64,000 bases of DNA from an uncultured Schlesneria sp. (GTDB lineage Bacteria > Planctomycetota > Planctomycetia > Planctomycetales > Planctomycetaceae): positions 24,070 through 88,069 of the forward strand of contig CAIVEI010000102.1 of assembly GCA_903904835.1 (NCBI GenBank), in the 5' to 3' direction. Of this stretch, positions 54,582-63,900 are shown in pieces. Within the stretch, counting starts at the first letter, position 1. Each line of letters begins with the position of its first letter. The notes under the pieces were generated by a model. The model saw nothing but the letters and a program-made list of their open reading frames with translations. It did not search any database and had not been told where the DNA came from. The translations under genes and the position numbers were made by a program.

Positions 54582-57500
54582 TCAATCGCTGTGATATCCC
54601 TTCTCGGCGAACGTCGGAAGTTCCGATTCAAAGACGCTTTTGAGAAGCTTTAGTAACTCATCAGGCTCGGGAGGTCGAGGAGGCAGTACAAGGCACGCTT
54701 CGCGATCATCGACAATCCGTAACGGCGTCGCACTGAGACGCGACAGCTTTGCAATCTTCTTCGGGTTTCGATAGCCGAAAACGACATAGCCCGGTTCCAG
54801 GTGGATATCATCGATCTGCCAGCGGACCGCAAGAATCTGCAGTTCGCGGATTTGAATCATTTTTTCGACCGGCTCGGGGATTGGCCCGTATCGATCTCGA
54901 AGTTCTTGCGTCAACTCATTCAGCAGATCCAGGGTCGATACAATCGAAAACTTGCGGTACATCTCGATTTTGGGGCGACCATCGGGAATATATTCCGAAG
55001 GTAAATAAGCGGTGACAGGAAGATTCACTTCGACGTGTCGATGTTCGCGTAATGGTTGTCGCTTTGCTGCCCGGACCGCGTTTTCAAGCAGTTGGCAGTA
55101 CAGTTCGTATCCGACTGCTGCGATGTGGCCTGATTGCTCGGTCCCCAGGATGTTGCCTGCGCCTCGAATTTCAAGATCTCGCATCGCGATCTTGAATCCC
55201 GCTCCAAGTTCGCTGAATTCTTCGATCGCCTTCAACCGCCGCGACGCTTGTGGAGTCAATGATTTACCCTCGTCGAGCAGCAGGTAGCAGTATGCCCGAT
55301 GCTTGTACCTTCCGACGCGTCCTCTCAATTGGTGCATATCGGCCAGACCATAATTGTTGGCCTGGTTAATGAAGATCGTGTTCGCGTTAGGGATATCCAG
55401 GCCACTTTCAATGATCGTGGTTGCGACCAGGACGTCAGTTCTTCCTTGTACGAAATTCATCATTGCCTGTTCCATGGGTTCTTCGGACATCTGGCCGTGA
55501 ACGACGTCGACGGTTGCTTCGGGGACCAGGCCGCGAATCTGGTCTGCAATCGATTCGATGTTGTAAACCCGGTTGTGAACGAAGTAGATCTGCCCATCGC
55601 GGTTCAGTTCACGAATGATCGACGACCGAATCAGGTCTTTATTCCAGCGACAGATGTGCGTTTCAACAGCTTGACGGTCCTGTGGTGGTGTTTCCAGATT
55701 GGAAATATCTCGAACCCCGACAAGTGACATGTGCAGTGTACGTGGGATCGGGGTTGCCGAAAGCGTCAGCACGTCGACTTCCAGTCGCATGTGTTTCAGC
55801 AGTTCTTTCACCTCGACACCGAATCGTTGTTCTTCGTCGATCACCAGCAGACCCAGGTCTTTGAACTTGACGTCCTTGCTGACCAGTCGATGCGTGCCGA
55901 TGCAGATGTCGATCGTTCCTGCCGCGAGTCCCTGCAAAGTATCGCGGACTTCCTTGGCCGATTTGAATCGATTCAGTGAAGCAATATTGACGGGGAATTC
56001 GGCCATTCGCTCGCTGAAACTGCGAAAATGCTGTTCACACAGAACTGTGGTCGGAACCAGAATCGCTACCTGTCGTCCTGCATCAACCGCTTTAAATGCG
56101 GCACGCATGGCGACTTCGGTCTTACCATAACCGACGTCGCCACAGATCAGCCGGTCCATCGGACGTGGCTGCTCCATATCCTTTTTCAGGTCGGTAATCG
56201 CATGCAATTGATCGATGGTTTCGGTGTAAGGGAAGGCGGCGTCGAACTCCTCAACCCAGTGACTGTCGGGCGGACATTGCAGTCCCGGCTTCATGTCTCG
56301 ATCGGCCTGCAATTTGATCATGTCCGAGGCCATATCGCAGACCGCTTCGGTCACCCGCTTCTTCTTGTTTGACCAGCTCGATCCACCCAGCTTTGATAAT
56401 TCAGGCGACGCTTTCCCCCCGCCGATGTATTTCTGAACGAGATGAATCAATGAGACGGGGACGTACATTTTGACGCCGCCACCAAACTCAATCGCCAGAT
56501 GGTCTTCGGTGTGGTCACCCTTCTGCTGGATCTCCATCCCACGGAAGCGGCCGATTCCATGGGAAAGGTGAACCACCAGATCACCAGAATTGAGGTCGAG
56601 AAAACTGTCGATCGCTCGCGATTCGATTTTGCTCTTTTTTGCTGTTCGCCGAACTTCCGCCCGTCCAAACAATTCATTGTCACCCAGGACGATGATGCGA
56701 TCCGGCCGAAGACGAAAGCCGTGTGAGACGTGACCGACGCAAAGTTGAATTCGCGACAGAAAAGGATGACTCGACTTTTGATCATCGACTTTTGGTGGAT
56801 GCGGTCCGCTCGTGCTCGACGAGGTCTGGTGAGGGGATGGATCTGTTTTCGATTCGCCTGATTTCACTTCGTTCGTCTGGTCTTTTGGCGCGCCGCGAAG
56901 GAACTTCTTCAATCCACCGCCTGAAGCGGAATCCATGACAGCACGACTCACGATTGGGCTCGCGGTTTCCGGCGCTGATGTTGGTTTCGTCCCTTTCTTT
57001 TTTGGCGCAGGGTCGGACTGTTTTCCCCCTTTCAATTTTGTTTCCGGCTGAGTGACAGGTTCACCAAACTTTATCTGGTTACCGGAATCATCCGTTAGTT
57101 TGTCAGATTCTTTTCCGGTACCCATAAAGACTTCTGTCATCAACTCACTCAATCGGGTCCGAGCCGCTTCGTTATGACAAGCGATGAGGACCGTCTCATC
57201 CTGTTGAACGAATCTGGCAAGCTCTTGAAGTGCCTCACCCTTCAGTCCGCCGAATCGTTCGATGGATTCAACCTGCAGATGGCAAGTCGGTGAAAGGCTG
57301 TCCGCAAGCAGCGGTGCCATCGTCACGTAAGGATGATGTGTACACCGCTCAAGAACTGCCGAAACGCTGAACAATCCTCGCGGGTCCGCCATTCGATCGA
57401 GATAACGTTTTCCCTCACTCGCAATTTCGGCAAGGTCAAGCAGAACGACCCAGGATTGAGCGGGCAATGAATCGAGGGCCGACGAGTTCAAGTCGGAGAT

Positions 57501-58319
57501 CGGCGAGTGATCGGCCGGAGGGGACTCCGACTCAGCCTCCTTCGAACGTTTTTTTGTTTTCGATCTGGTCTCCGCTTGTGGTTCCTGATTCTCGACAGGA
57601 TTTTCCCGGATCGGTGTCACGATCGCGATGTCGATTTCGGTCAGATCTTTGACTTTTCGCTGCGATTCGACATCGAACAGCCGGATCGATTCGATCTCAT
57701 CTCCGAACAGTTCAATCCGAACCGGGTCAGTCGCATCTGGGGAAAAGACGTCGACGATTCCGCCGTGAATACTGAATTCACCGGGAAGCTCAATCGCCGT
57801 CACTCGTTCAAACCCATGGCTGACCATCCATGAGGTCAATTCGTCCAAATCCAGTTCGCGTCCGACGGTCAGTGTCCGTGAAGCCACTGTGCGCGCTTCA
57901 CGACTTGGAACCGGTTGCAGCAGTGCGTGAATCGTCGTTACGACCATGCGAGGTGGAGATGCGGATTCGAACGAACGCAAGATTCTCAGCCGTGATCCCA
58001 GGATCGGATCAGTGATACTCAGTTCCTGCGGCAGAGCGGCCCACGCTGGGAAACATTCGGGCTCAATCCCAAACGCGGCCGCATCTGACGTAAATCCGTC
58101 AACATCCTTCTCGTGTGGCAGAACAACAACAAGGGTACTCGAGGCTTGCTGACAAAGAGCGACGGCGGTCAATGCGGAGGACGATCCCCACGCTCCGTCG
58201 ATGGTGGCGTCTTTTCCGTCGCGCAGTTTCGCAATCACCTCGGCCATTCCTGGCTGGGTCAGTAACCGAGATGGAAGGTCCGTCAACTGCGTAATCAAGT
58301 TCTCTACAACCACGTCCAT
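54582..58319 (-). CDS. mfd: Transcription-repair coupling factor
   Basis: A 1245-residue ATP-dependent motor that removes RNA polymerase stalled at DNA lesions and recruits UvrA. Domains in order: UvrB-like domain (GAWGSSSALTAVALC), the RNA-polymerase-interacting CarD-like domain (SGDLVVHLSHGIGRFRGMEI), the helicase core with Walker A GDVGYGKT near 728 and DEEQRFG near 830, and the TRCF C-terminal domain. About 100 residues near 413-510 are a low-complexity, Lys/Pro/Ser/Thr-rich insert that ordinary Mfd lacks, so it is longer than the usual 1150 residues. ATG at 58319. Confidence 0.96.
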   Translation of the reverse strand: MDVVVENLITQLTDLPSRLLTQPGMAEVIAKLRDGKDATIDGAWGSSSALTAVALCQQASSTLVVVLPHEKDVDGFTSDAAAFGIEPECFPAWAALPQELSITDPILGSRLRILRSFESASPPRMVVTTIHALLQPVPSREARTVASRTLTVGRELDLDELTSWMVSHGFERVTAIELPGEFSIHGGIVDVFSPDATDPVRIELFGDEIESIRLFDVESQRKVKDLTEIDIAIVTPIRENPVENQEPQAETRSKTKKRSKEAESESPPADHSPISDLNSSALDSLPAQSWVVLLDLAEIASEGKRYLDRMADPRGLFSVSAVLERCTHHPYVTMAPLLADSLSPTCHLQVESIERFGGLKGEALQELARFVQQDETVLIACHNEAARTRLSELMTEVFMGTGKESDKLTDDSGNQIKFGEPVTQPETKLKGGKQSDPAPKKKGTKPTSAPETASPIVSRAVMDSASGGGLKKFLRGAPKDQTNEVKSGESKTDPSPHQTSSSTSGPHPPKVDDQKSSHPFLSRIQLCVGHVSHGFRLRPDRIIVLGDNELFGRAEVRRTAKKSKIESRAIDSFLDLNSGDLVVHLSHGIGRFRGMEIQQKGDHTEDHLAIEFGGGVKMYVPVSLIHLVQKYIGGGKASPELSKLGGSSWSNKKKRVTEAVCDMASDMIKLQADRDMKPGLQCPPDSHWVEEFDAAFPYTETIDQLHAITDLKKDMEQPRPMDRLICGDVGYGKTEVAMRAAFKAVDAGRQVAILVPTTVLCEQHFRSFSERMAEFPVNIASLNRFKSAKEVRDTLQGLAAGTIDICIGTHRLVSKDVKFKDLGLLVIDEEQRFGVEVKELLKHMRLEVDVLTLSATPIPRTLHMSLVGVRDISNLETPPQDRQAVETHICRWNKDLIRSSIIRELNRDGQIYFVHNRVYNIESIADQIRGLVPEATVDVVHGQMSEEPMEQAMMNFVQGRTDVLVATTIIESGLDIPNANTIFINQANNYGLADMHQLRGRVGRYKHRAYCYLLLDEGKSLTPQASRRLKAIEEFSELGAGFKIAMRDLEIRGAGNILGTEQSGHIAAVGYELYCQLLENAVRAAKRQPLREHRHVEVNLPVTAYLPSEYIPDGRPKIEMYRKFSIVSTLDLLNELTQELRDRYGPIPEPVEKMIQIRELQILAVRWQIDDIHLEPGYVVFGYRNPKKIAKLSRLSATPLRIVDDREACLVLPPRPPEPDELLKLLKSVFESELPTFAEKGYHSD

Positions 58320-58547
58320 TACTCATCGAACTTTTGTCATCAGCGCAAACACATTCATCCCGACAAAGCCGGCAGCGGCAATGCGGGAACACGTGAACCA
58401 GAAAACAGCCGCCGGATTGTAGAGGGAAATCGAGTGAACAGCGAGCGGTATGACGGGGCGAGGTGGTCTGATGACACGATCAGAAGAGGGGCTATTCGCG
58501 TTGGTGGGGATGACCTGCTCTTAGAACACAAATCCACAATAAAGATT

Positions 58548-58642
58548 GCCACGGTTTTACCCTCTGCGGTAAGGCCGTGCTCTTCGGATGCGTTTGGAAA
58601 TCATGAAGACACGGCCTTGTCGAAGACTCCAAAACCGTGGCA
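58548..58642. mobile_element. MITE-like palindromic element, copy 2 (inverted relative to copy 1)
   Basis: Ends in perfect 11-base inverted repeats (GCCACGGTTTT and AAAACCGTGGC). Inside, GGCCGTGCTCTTCGGATGC and GAAGACACGGCCTTGTCGA match, in reverse complement, the inner blocks of the copy at 48148-48249. No coding capacity. Confidence 0.8.
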
Positions 58643-58656
58643 CCCCGAGGCTCGAC

Positions 58657-58760
58657 TGCTATTCCACATTCTTGGGGAACTTGGCTTCGGAAAGGGAGTC
58701 GAGTTTCTGTGGTTCATGGAGCGGGAGGTCCTGCGCGAACCGCTTGAGGCGGCTCATCAG
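58657..58760 (+). repeat. Dispersed repeat, family D, copy 2
   Basis: Same block order as 39343-39443: a TTCCACATTCTTGGGGAAC start, ATGGAGCGGGAGGTCCTG in the middle and GAGGCGGCTCATCA at the end, about three quarters alike by eye. It directly follows a MITE-like copy. Confidence 0.7.
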
Positions 58761-58950
58761 GCGCAACCATGTTCTCTATACCAATTTGGCCGTTGCATCA
58801 GACCAGTGCCATGCTCTGATCATGATCCGATATCTGAGACGTCGAAAAATCAGTAATTCGGTCTGAATTGCGAAAATTCCGTGTAAGATTAAGCGTTTCG
58901 ATGGAATAGATAAGAAGCAATTCGAAGCTGTTGCAAGTGGAGTGCCATTG

Positions 58951-59565
58951 ATGTTGGAACCGGAGACACGTCCGAGCCTGATGCTGCGACTGCGAGACCC
59001 GCAGGATCAGCAGGCGTGGACTCAATTCGTCTCCATTTATGAACCACTCGTACTGCGAATGTTGCGGCAGCGCGGATTGCAGGAGGCCGATGCTCGCGAT
59101 GTGACTCAACAGGTCATTCTGGCGGTGACTCAGGCAGTTGATGATTGGGAACCGGACGGCCGCGAGGCATCGTTTAGACGCTGGTTATTCACGATCGCCC
59201 GGAACCTGGCTCTCAAGTTCATCCAGCGGGGTAACGCGGCCGGCGGGGCAGGGCGTCGCGGCGTCGGTGGGTCTGACATGATGGACTTGCTCAAGAATCT
59301 TCCTGAGCCCGAACACCGTACCGTTGTTGCGTTTGACGATGAATATCGGAACGAGATATTTGATTTGGCGGCGGAGCGGGCTCGCAGTGAATTCCGTGAA
59401 TCGACTTGGCAGGCCTTCTGGAGGACCTGTGTGTTGGGCGAATTGATTGCCGATGTGGCCGCAAGCCTGAAGTTGACCACGGGAAGCGTTTATGTTGCCC
59501 GCAGTCGCGTTATCTCCAGATTGCGACAGATCGTGGAAGAATATGAGACGAAACGTGATGCCTAA
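58951..59565 (+). CDS. ECF-type RNA polymerase sigma factor
   Basis: A 204-residue sigma-70 family factor of the extracytoplasmic-function group. Region 2 (DARDVTQQVILAVTQAVDDW then RRWLFTIARNLALKF) binds polymerase and the -10 element; region 4 (ELIADVAASLKLTTGSVYVA then RSRVISRLRQI) binds the -35 element. The ATG at 58951 has GGAG eight bases upstream; the GTG at 58942 is less likely. The gene next to it encodes a Ser/Thr kinase with an N-terminal zinc-finger segment like that of anti-sigma factors; planctomycetes are known for ECF groups associated with Ser/Thr kinases. Confidence 0.93.
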   Translation: MLEPETRPSLMLRLRDPQDQQAWTQFVSIYEPLVLRMLRQRGLQEADARDVTQQVILAVTQAVDDWEPDGREASFRRWLFTIARNLALKFIQRGNAAGGAGRRGVGGSDMMDLLKNLPEPEHRTVVAFDDEYRNEIFDLAAERARSEFRESTWQAFWRTCVLGELIADVAASLKLTTGSVYVARSRVISRLRQIVEEYETKRDA

Positions 59566-59628
59566 CCGAGTTCGAAATTTGTATGTCATCGCTGGGTAAC
59601 CAATAAAACCTTTTTGAATCGTTTGTCC

Positions 59629-61128
59629 ATGAGTGATTTTTCAAAAGCCTGCTGTGATCGAAAGCAATTACAGAATTTGCTGATGGAATCTCTTCCTGAA
59701 AAAGAAGAGAACGATGTCTCTGAGCATTTGTCTGCCTGCTCGGAATGTCGACACGAATTTGAAGTGCTCGCCGCGACGAATGAATGGTGGTCAGAAGCAA
59801 GTGAGCGTCTCTCACGCAGTGCGGCCCGGCGAGCTGGCCATAGCACTTTTGGTTATTCGTCACACGACGACGATGCGGCCCATTTCTCAGCCGATTTTGC
59901 CGTCGATTTTCTGGAACCAAGTGACGATCAAACGAGTCTTGGACGTCTGGGTGAATATGAAATTGTTGAGGTGATCGGTCGTGGCGGCATGGGAATCGTC
60001 TTGAAGGGCTTTCAGAAAGAGCTTCACCGGCACGTTGCTGTGAAAGTTCTGTCGCCTCATCTGGCAACGAGTGGAGCTGCACGACGTCGATTTGCGCGTG
60101 AGGCTCAGGCGACAGCAGCCGTTGTGAATCCGCACGTGATGGCAATTCACTCTGTGAACGCGAATGCCAAGCTGCCGTATCTGGTCATGCCGTACGTGGC
60201 CTGTCAGTCACTGCAGGAACGTCTCGATCAACAGGGGCCGCTCGATGTGAAGGACGTATTGCGGATCGGTATGCAGGCTTCTCTGGGATTATCGGCTGCG
60301 CATGCACAAGGTCTCGTCCATCGAGATGTGAAACCAGCGAATATCTTGCTGGAGACAAACGTTGATCGAGTGTTGCTGACCGACTTTGGTCTGGCTCGGG
60401 CAGTCGATGATGCGACATTGACTCGAACAGGAATCATCGCAGGTACGCCACAATATATGTCGCCGGAACAGGCGAACGGTGACGCAGTTGATCATCGCAG
60501 TGACCTGTTCAGCCTGGGAGCCGTTTTGTACGCGATGTGTACCGGCCGGCCTCCTTTTCGAGCCGACACCACGTTTGGAATTCTCCGCAGGATTCGAGAG
60601 ACGGCCCCGCGTCCCATTCGGGAAATCAACCCCGAGATTCCTGAATGGCTTGAACGGATCGCAATGAAACTGCTCGCGAAGGATGTTGCGGAGCGGTTCA
60701 GCTCAGCAGCGGAAGTCGCCAAGTTGCTGGAACAAAGTCTAGCCCATGTTCAGCAGCCAACGACCGTCGACTTACCAAAAGGGATTGGTGATTGGCTACT
60801 GGTGCCGAAAAAGGAAATGGGTTCAAGAGATTTGGCGAATTGGAGACGCAAGTATCTTTTTCGCGGAGTTCTTGTCTCGATTGCAGCATTGGTCAGCGTT
60901 TCTCTCCTGACGTGGGGGATCAATTCAATAACAGACTCATTAAGTCGAATTGCCCCTGACGAACAAACCGGAATTCAACCATCGGACGTACCGGCGACGC
61001 CCGTTTCCGTTGAGCCTTGGAATGCTGTCGAAACAGAACTCGACGCAACAACAGGGCTGATTGAGCTACTTGAAACGACAGTGAATGAGGAAGAAATGCC
61101 AGGTCTAAATGGTCCGCAGGCAAATTAA
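59629..61128 (+). CDS. Ser/Thr protein kinase with N-terminal anti-sigma-like zinc finger
   Basis: A 499-residue protein. The N-terminal 55 residues hold the pattern His33-x3-Cys37-x2-Cys40 (EHLSACSEC), a zf-HC2-type motif as in zinc-binding anti-sigma factors. The kinase domain follows: GRGGMGIV near 117, VAVKVL, the catalytic HRDVKPANIL near 231, and TDFGLA near 250 with the GTPQYMSPEQ activation-loop end. A single membrane helix lies near 411-430 (YLFRGVLVSIAALVSVSLL), with a short extracytoplasmic tail. So it could bind the preceding ECF factor and release it on phosphorylation (inference). ATG at 59629 chosen over a TTG five codons earlier. Confidence 0.9.
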   Translation: MSDFSKACCDRKQLQNLLMESLPEKEENDVSEHLSACSECRHEFEVLAATNEWWSEASERLSRSAARRAGHSTFGYSSHDDDAAHFSADFAVDFLEPSDDQTSLGRLGEYEIVEVIGRGGMGIVLKGFQKELHRHVAVKVLSPHLATSGAARRRFAREAQATAAVVNPHVMAIHSVNANAKLPYLVMPYVACQSLQERLDQQGPLDVKDVLRIGMQASLGLSAAHAQGLVHRDVKPANILLETNVDRVLLTDFGLARAVDDATLTRTGIIAGTPQYMSPEQANGDAVDHRSDLFSLGAVLYAMCTGRPPFRADTTFGILRRIRETAPRPIREINPEIPEWLERIAMKLLAKDVAERFSSAAEVAKLLEQSLAHVQQPTTVDLPKGIGDWLLVPKKEMGSRDLANWRRKYLFRGVLVSIAALVSVSLLTWGINSITDSLSRIAPDEQTGIQPSDVPATPVSVEPWNAVETELDATTGLIELLETTVNEEEMPGLNGPQAN

Positions 61129-61145
61129 ACAATTCCAACGAAACC

Positions 61146-61166
61146 CCACCCCCTCCACGGGGGTGG
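61146..61166 (+). terminator. G/C-rich hairpin after the kinase gene
   Basis: Perfect 8-base-pair stem (CCACCCCC at 61146-61153, GGGGGTGG at 61159-61166) with a 5-base loop, then only TTAAC. A weak intrinsic terminator or a transcript-end stabiliser. Confidence 0.5.
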
Positions 61167-61296
61167 TTAACGGGCCTTTGCCTAAGTGACTTAAGAATTC
61201 ACCGTGTATGTACGTGCTTTTGGGTATGCCATGAAACGCAACGTCATCACGATGAATGGTTATTTTACGAGCTAATTCTCGAAGGAAAGCAATATC

Positions 61297-63900
61297 ATGA
61301 TCACATCCAAATTGCTCTCGCGTTTCAACATCGCGGCGATCACCTTTACCTTGTGGTTCGCCATCTCATCGGCGAACGACGAACCACCAAATGCCAATTC
61401 GGATCTGACGAAGCCAGAATCCAGCGTTGAAAAGCCTGCAACGGCTAACAATTCAATGCCGGATATTTCTGGTGAATGGGATATGGGACGTAAAGGACGT
61501 TTCGCCAGATGTACGGTGAGTCGCGTAACAGATGGAACCGCCGATTTTCAGGCGTATATGAATAAACAGCCATGGGTGAAATTAAATTGGCTTGTGAAGG
61601 TTCAACAATTTCAGGGGACTGTAATCGAAAAAGCGGGGCCCTTTAATGGAGTGATTGCCACGTTCGCGATAACACTGGACGAAACGGGCCAGACACTTAA
61701 TGTCAAAACAACCTTCGAAGAAATAACGCCCGAACTTGTTGAGACAAAAAAGAAAGAGCTGATAAAAAGTACCGGTCTGACGCAGGAAGACGTTGATGAA
61801 CTGTTCGATATGCGATGGAAACGGCGGAATGCATTCGGGCAAAAATTAGCTGGCCGAACCATTCAAATTGTTGGCAATCCGAAATCAAACAGCGAAACGA
61901 TCGATCCACAGCAAAAAAAGTCCGAAGACACCAAGCCAAAATCAAACAAATCCGATTCGAATCATGCCAAACCAGCCTCGAGCGTTGAAAATCCCACAAC
62001 TGCAGACAACTCGATACCGGATATTTCTGGCGAATGGGATATGGAACGTAAAGGACGTTTCGCCAGATGTACGGTGACTCGGGTGACGGATGGAACCGCT
62101 GATTTTCACGTGTACATGAATACGCAGCCTTGGCTGAAATTCAAATGGCTTCCAATGGTGCGCCAATTTCAAGGGACCCTCATCGATGAGAACGGTCCCA
62201 TCGATGGAGAGATGGCTACGTTCACAATGATACTGGACAAAACGGGCCAGAGACTTACTGTGAAAACAGCCTTTGAACAAATAACACCGGAACTCGATGA
62301 GGCAAAAAAGAAAGAGTTGATAAAAAATGCCGGTGTGACGACGGAAGAAATTGATGAACTGTTTGATATGCAATGGATGCGGCGGAACGCATTCGGCGAA
62401 AAACTGGATGGCAAATCTATTCAAATTGTTGGCAAACCGAAATCAAAAGATGAAACGAACAATTTAAAGCAAAATGAGTCTGAGGCCGTTGGGTCTGACC
62501 CAGGCCGATCGGATTCGAAGTCTATTTCAAATGCGAATGCCGACCCTGCTCAGAAAACCACATCGTCCGACGATCAACTCAAATCGCCTTCAATCCCAGG
62601 GGGCCCCACTAGCCCACGCGGCCCGCGCTTGCCAAGCATTTCTGATTTGTGGAGTGACAGTCCTGCTCCAGCCAAGGTTTCGGGCGACGAAAAGCGTCCT
62701 CAGTTTGATCGGGTTTCCTCTCCAGAACTTCTCGTGATTGAAACCAAAGACGGGTTATCGGCCTACAGCACGTTAACAGGAACATGGGATCGCGTTGTCG
62801 TTGGTCTTCCCAAAGATGGTCAGCCACGTTTGAAGCAATCGATCACGAGCAGCAACTTTTGTTCGGTCATCGTTGATGATCAGTTATTTGGCTTCAGCAG
62901 CAAAGCGGGTAAGTGGGGAAAACTGACGATCCCTGCGGAATTTGTCGGTAAAGTCAAGCCAGAGCATGGATGGAACATGATCTCGGCGAGGATTGGTGAT
63001 CGAACCTTTGTGTTGTCACCAGTCACGGGCAAATGGACCTCCTCAGACGATGATACTTCGTCGTCGGTCTCAATCGTGGAACGAACCCCATTGTCGGACC
63101 CGCAGATCAGACCAAGGGCAGATTTCGTTGATGCAGAACAAAAACTACGGCTTGCTGTCGAAACGTCGGAATCTCGTCGATTGGTAGAAACGATTGCAAA
63201 GCATGAATTACAGGCGGCGACGATTGCCGAAAGGATTCGGACGCAATCGAAATCGTCTCCATCGGATCAAACCGTAAAACCGACGATCGAAGATTTGCGT
63301 CGCGACGTGGAGGTATCGCTTTCTTCAGCGTTCGAACTCAAGTTGCAATTGGAAAAATTGCGAGTGAAGGAACTGCATGCCCGACTCAGTCGTTTGGAAC
63401 AACAGATTGGTCGACGGCAGGCGCAACAGAAACAAATCATTGAACGACGGACGAATGAGCTGATCGCTGGTGACGAGACTGAATGGAACAGTGACCCGAA
63501 TTCGACGACGCAGGATGAGAACCTGAAAACCGAGCCGAAGAGATCGCGACCACAACAGGCAGGTAAACCCGGCTCGGGACAAAAATCAGCGTTCTTTTAC
63601 GGCGATAAATGGGACGGAGAGAACCCCCATCCGACGGCCGTGACGACCGATGAAAACGGAGTTATTGTGAAGTCGGAACCCGATCAGAACTCGGAAAACC
63701 TTGTTCCCGTTCCTGTCTCATTTCCTTCAGGTGACGAATTAGCCACCAATCTGGTAAGTGCCCGCGAGGAAACTGCTGCGGCGCAGAGTGAGTTTTTGCG
63801 ACAAGAAAGTCTGTTCAAGCTTAACGTCACTTCCGCCCAAGACATGGCGAGCGCAAGACGTTACGATGGACCCCAAAAACTGGACCAGGAAATAAGATAG
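61297..63900 (+). CDS. Exported protein with tandem domain duplication, end truncated by an IS
   Basis: An 867-residue protein with a signal peptide (FNIAAITFTLWFAISSANDE). Two tandem copies of a domain of about 130 residues follow (PDISGEWDMGRKGRFARCTV and PDISGEWDMERKGRFARCTV), exactly 558 bases apart, with low-complexity Lys/Ser/Asn linkers. Further on come a WD-like or beta-strand region (TKDGLSAYSTLTGTWDRVVV) and helical, coiled-coil-like segments (RLEQQIGRRQAQQKQIIERR). The last residues (DGPQKLDQEIR) are read from the end of an inserted IS3-type element, so the native C-terminus is missing in this copy. AAGGA lies ten bases before the ATG. No function is known. Confidence 0.75.
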   Translation: MITSKLLSRFNIAAITFTLWFAISSANDEPPNANSDLTKPESSVEKPATANNSMPDISGEWDMGRKGRFARCTVSRVTDGTADFQAYMNKQPWVKLNWLVKVQQFQGTVIEKAGPFNGVIATFAITLDETGQTLNVKTTFEEITPELVETKKKELIKSTGLTQEDVDELFDMRWKRRNAFGQKLAGRTIQIVGNPKSNSETIDPQQKKSEDTKPKSNKSDSNHAKPASSVENPTTADNSIPDISGEWDMERKGRFARCTVTRVTDGTADFHVYMNTQPWLKFKWLPMVRQFQGTLIDENGPIDGEMATFTMILDKTGQRLTVKTAFEQITPELDEAKKKELIKNAGVTTEEIDELFDMQWMRRNAFGEKLDGKSIQIVGKPKSKDETNNLKQNESEAVGSDPGRSDSKSISNANADPAQKTTSSDDQLKSPSIPGGPTSPRGPRLPSISDLWSDSPAPAKVSGDEKRPQFDRVSSPELLVIETKDGLSAYSTLTGTWDRVVVGLPKDGQPRLKQSITSSNFCSVIVDDQLFGFSSKAGKWGKLTIPAEFVGKVKPEHGWNMISARIGDRTFVLSPVTGKWTSSDDDTSSSVSIVERTPLSDPQIRPRADFVDAEQKLRLAVETSESRRLVETIAKHELQAATIAERIRTQSKSSPSDQTVKPTIEDLRRDVEVSLSSAFELKLQLEKLRVKELHARLSRLEQQIGRRQAQQKQIIERRTNELIAGDETEWNSDPNSTTQDENLKTEPKRSRPQQAGKPGSGQKSAFFYGDKWDGENPHPTAVTTDENGVIVKSEPDQNSENLVPVPVSFPSGDELATNLVSAREETAAAQSEFLRQESLFKLNVTSAQDMASARRYDGPQKLDQEIR

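Larger units (their letters stand above)
58320..58950. other. Divergent spacer with two mobile-type repeats
   Basis: About 630 bases between mfd and the ECF sigma gene. It holds a MITE-like copy (58548-58642) and a copy of family D (58657-58760). Open frames across it are not convincing. Promoters for mfd and the sigma gene are expected at its two ends. Confidence 0.6.

Noticed and set aside
58434..58856. 140-codon plus-strand frame before the ECF sigma gene
   Set aside because: It consists of the MITE-like element and the family D repeat read through; not protein-like.
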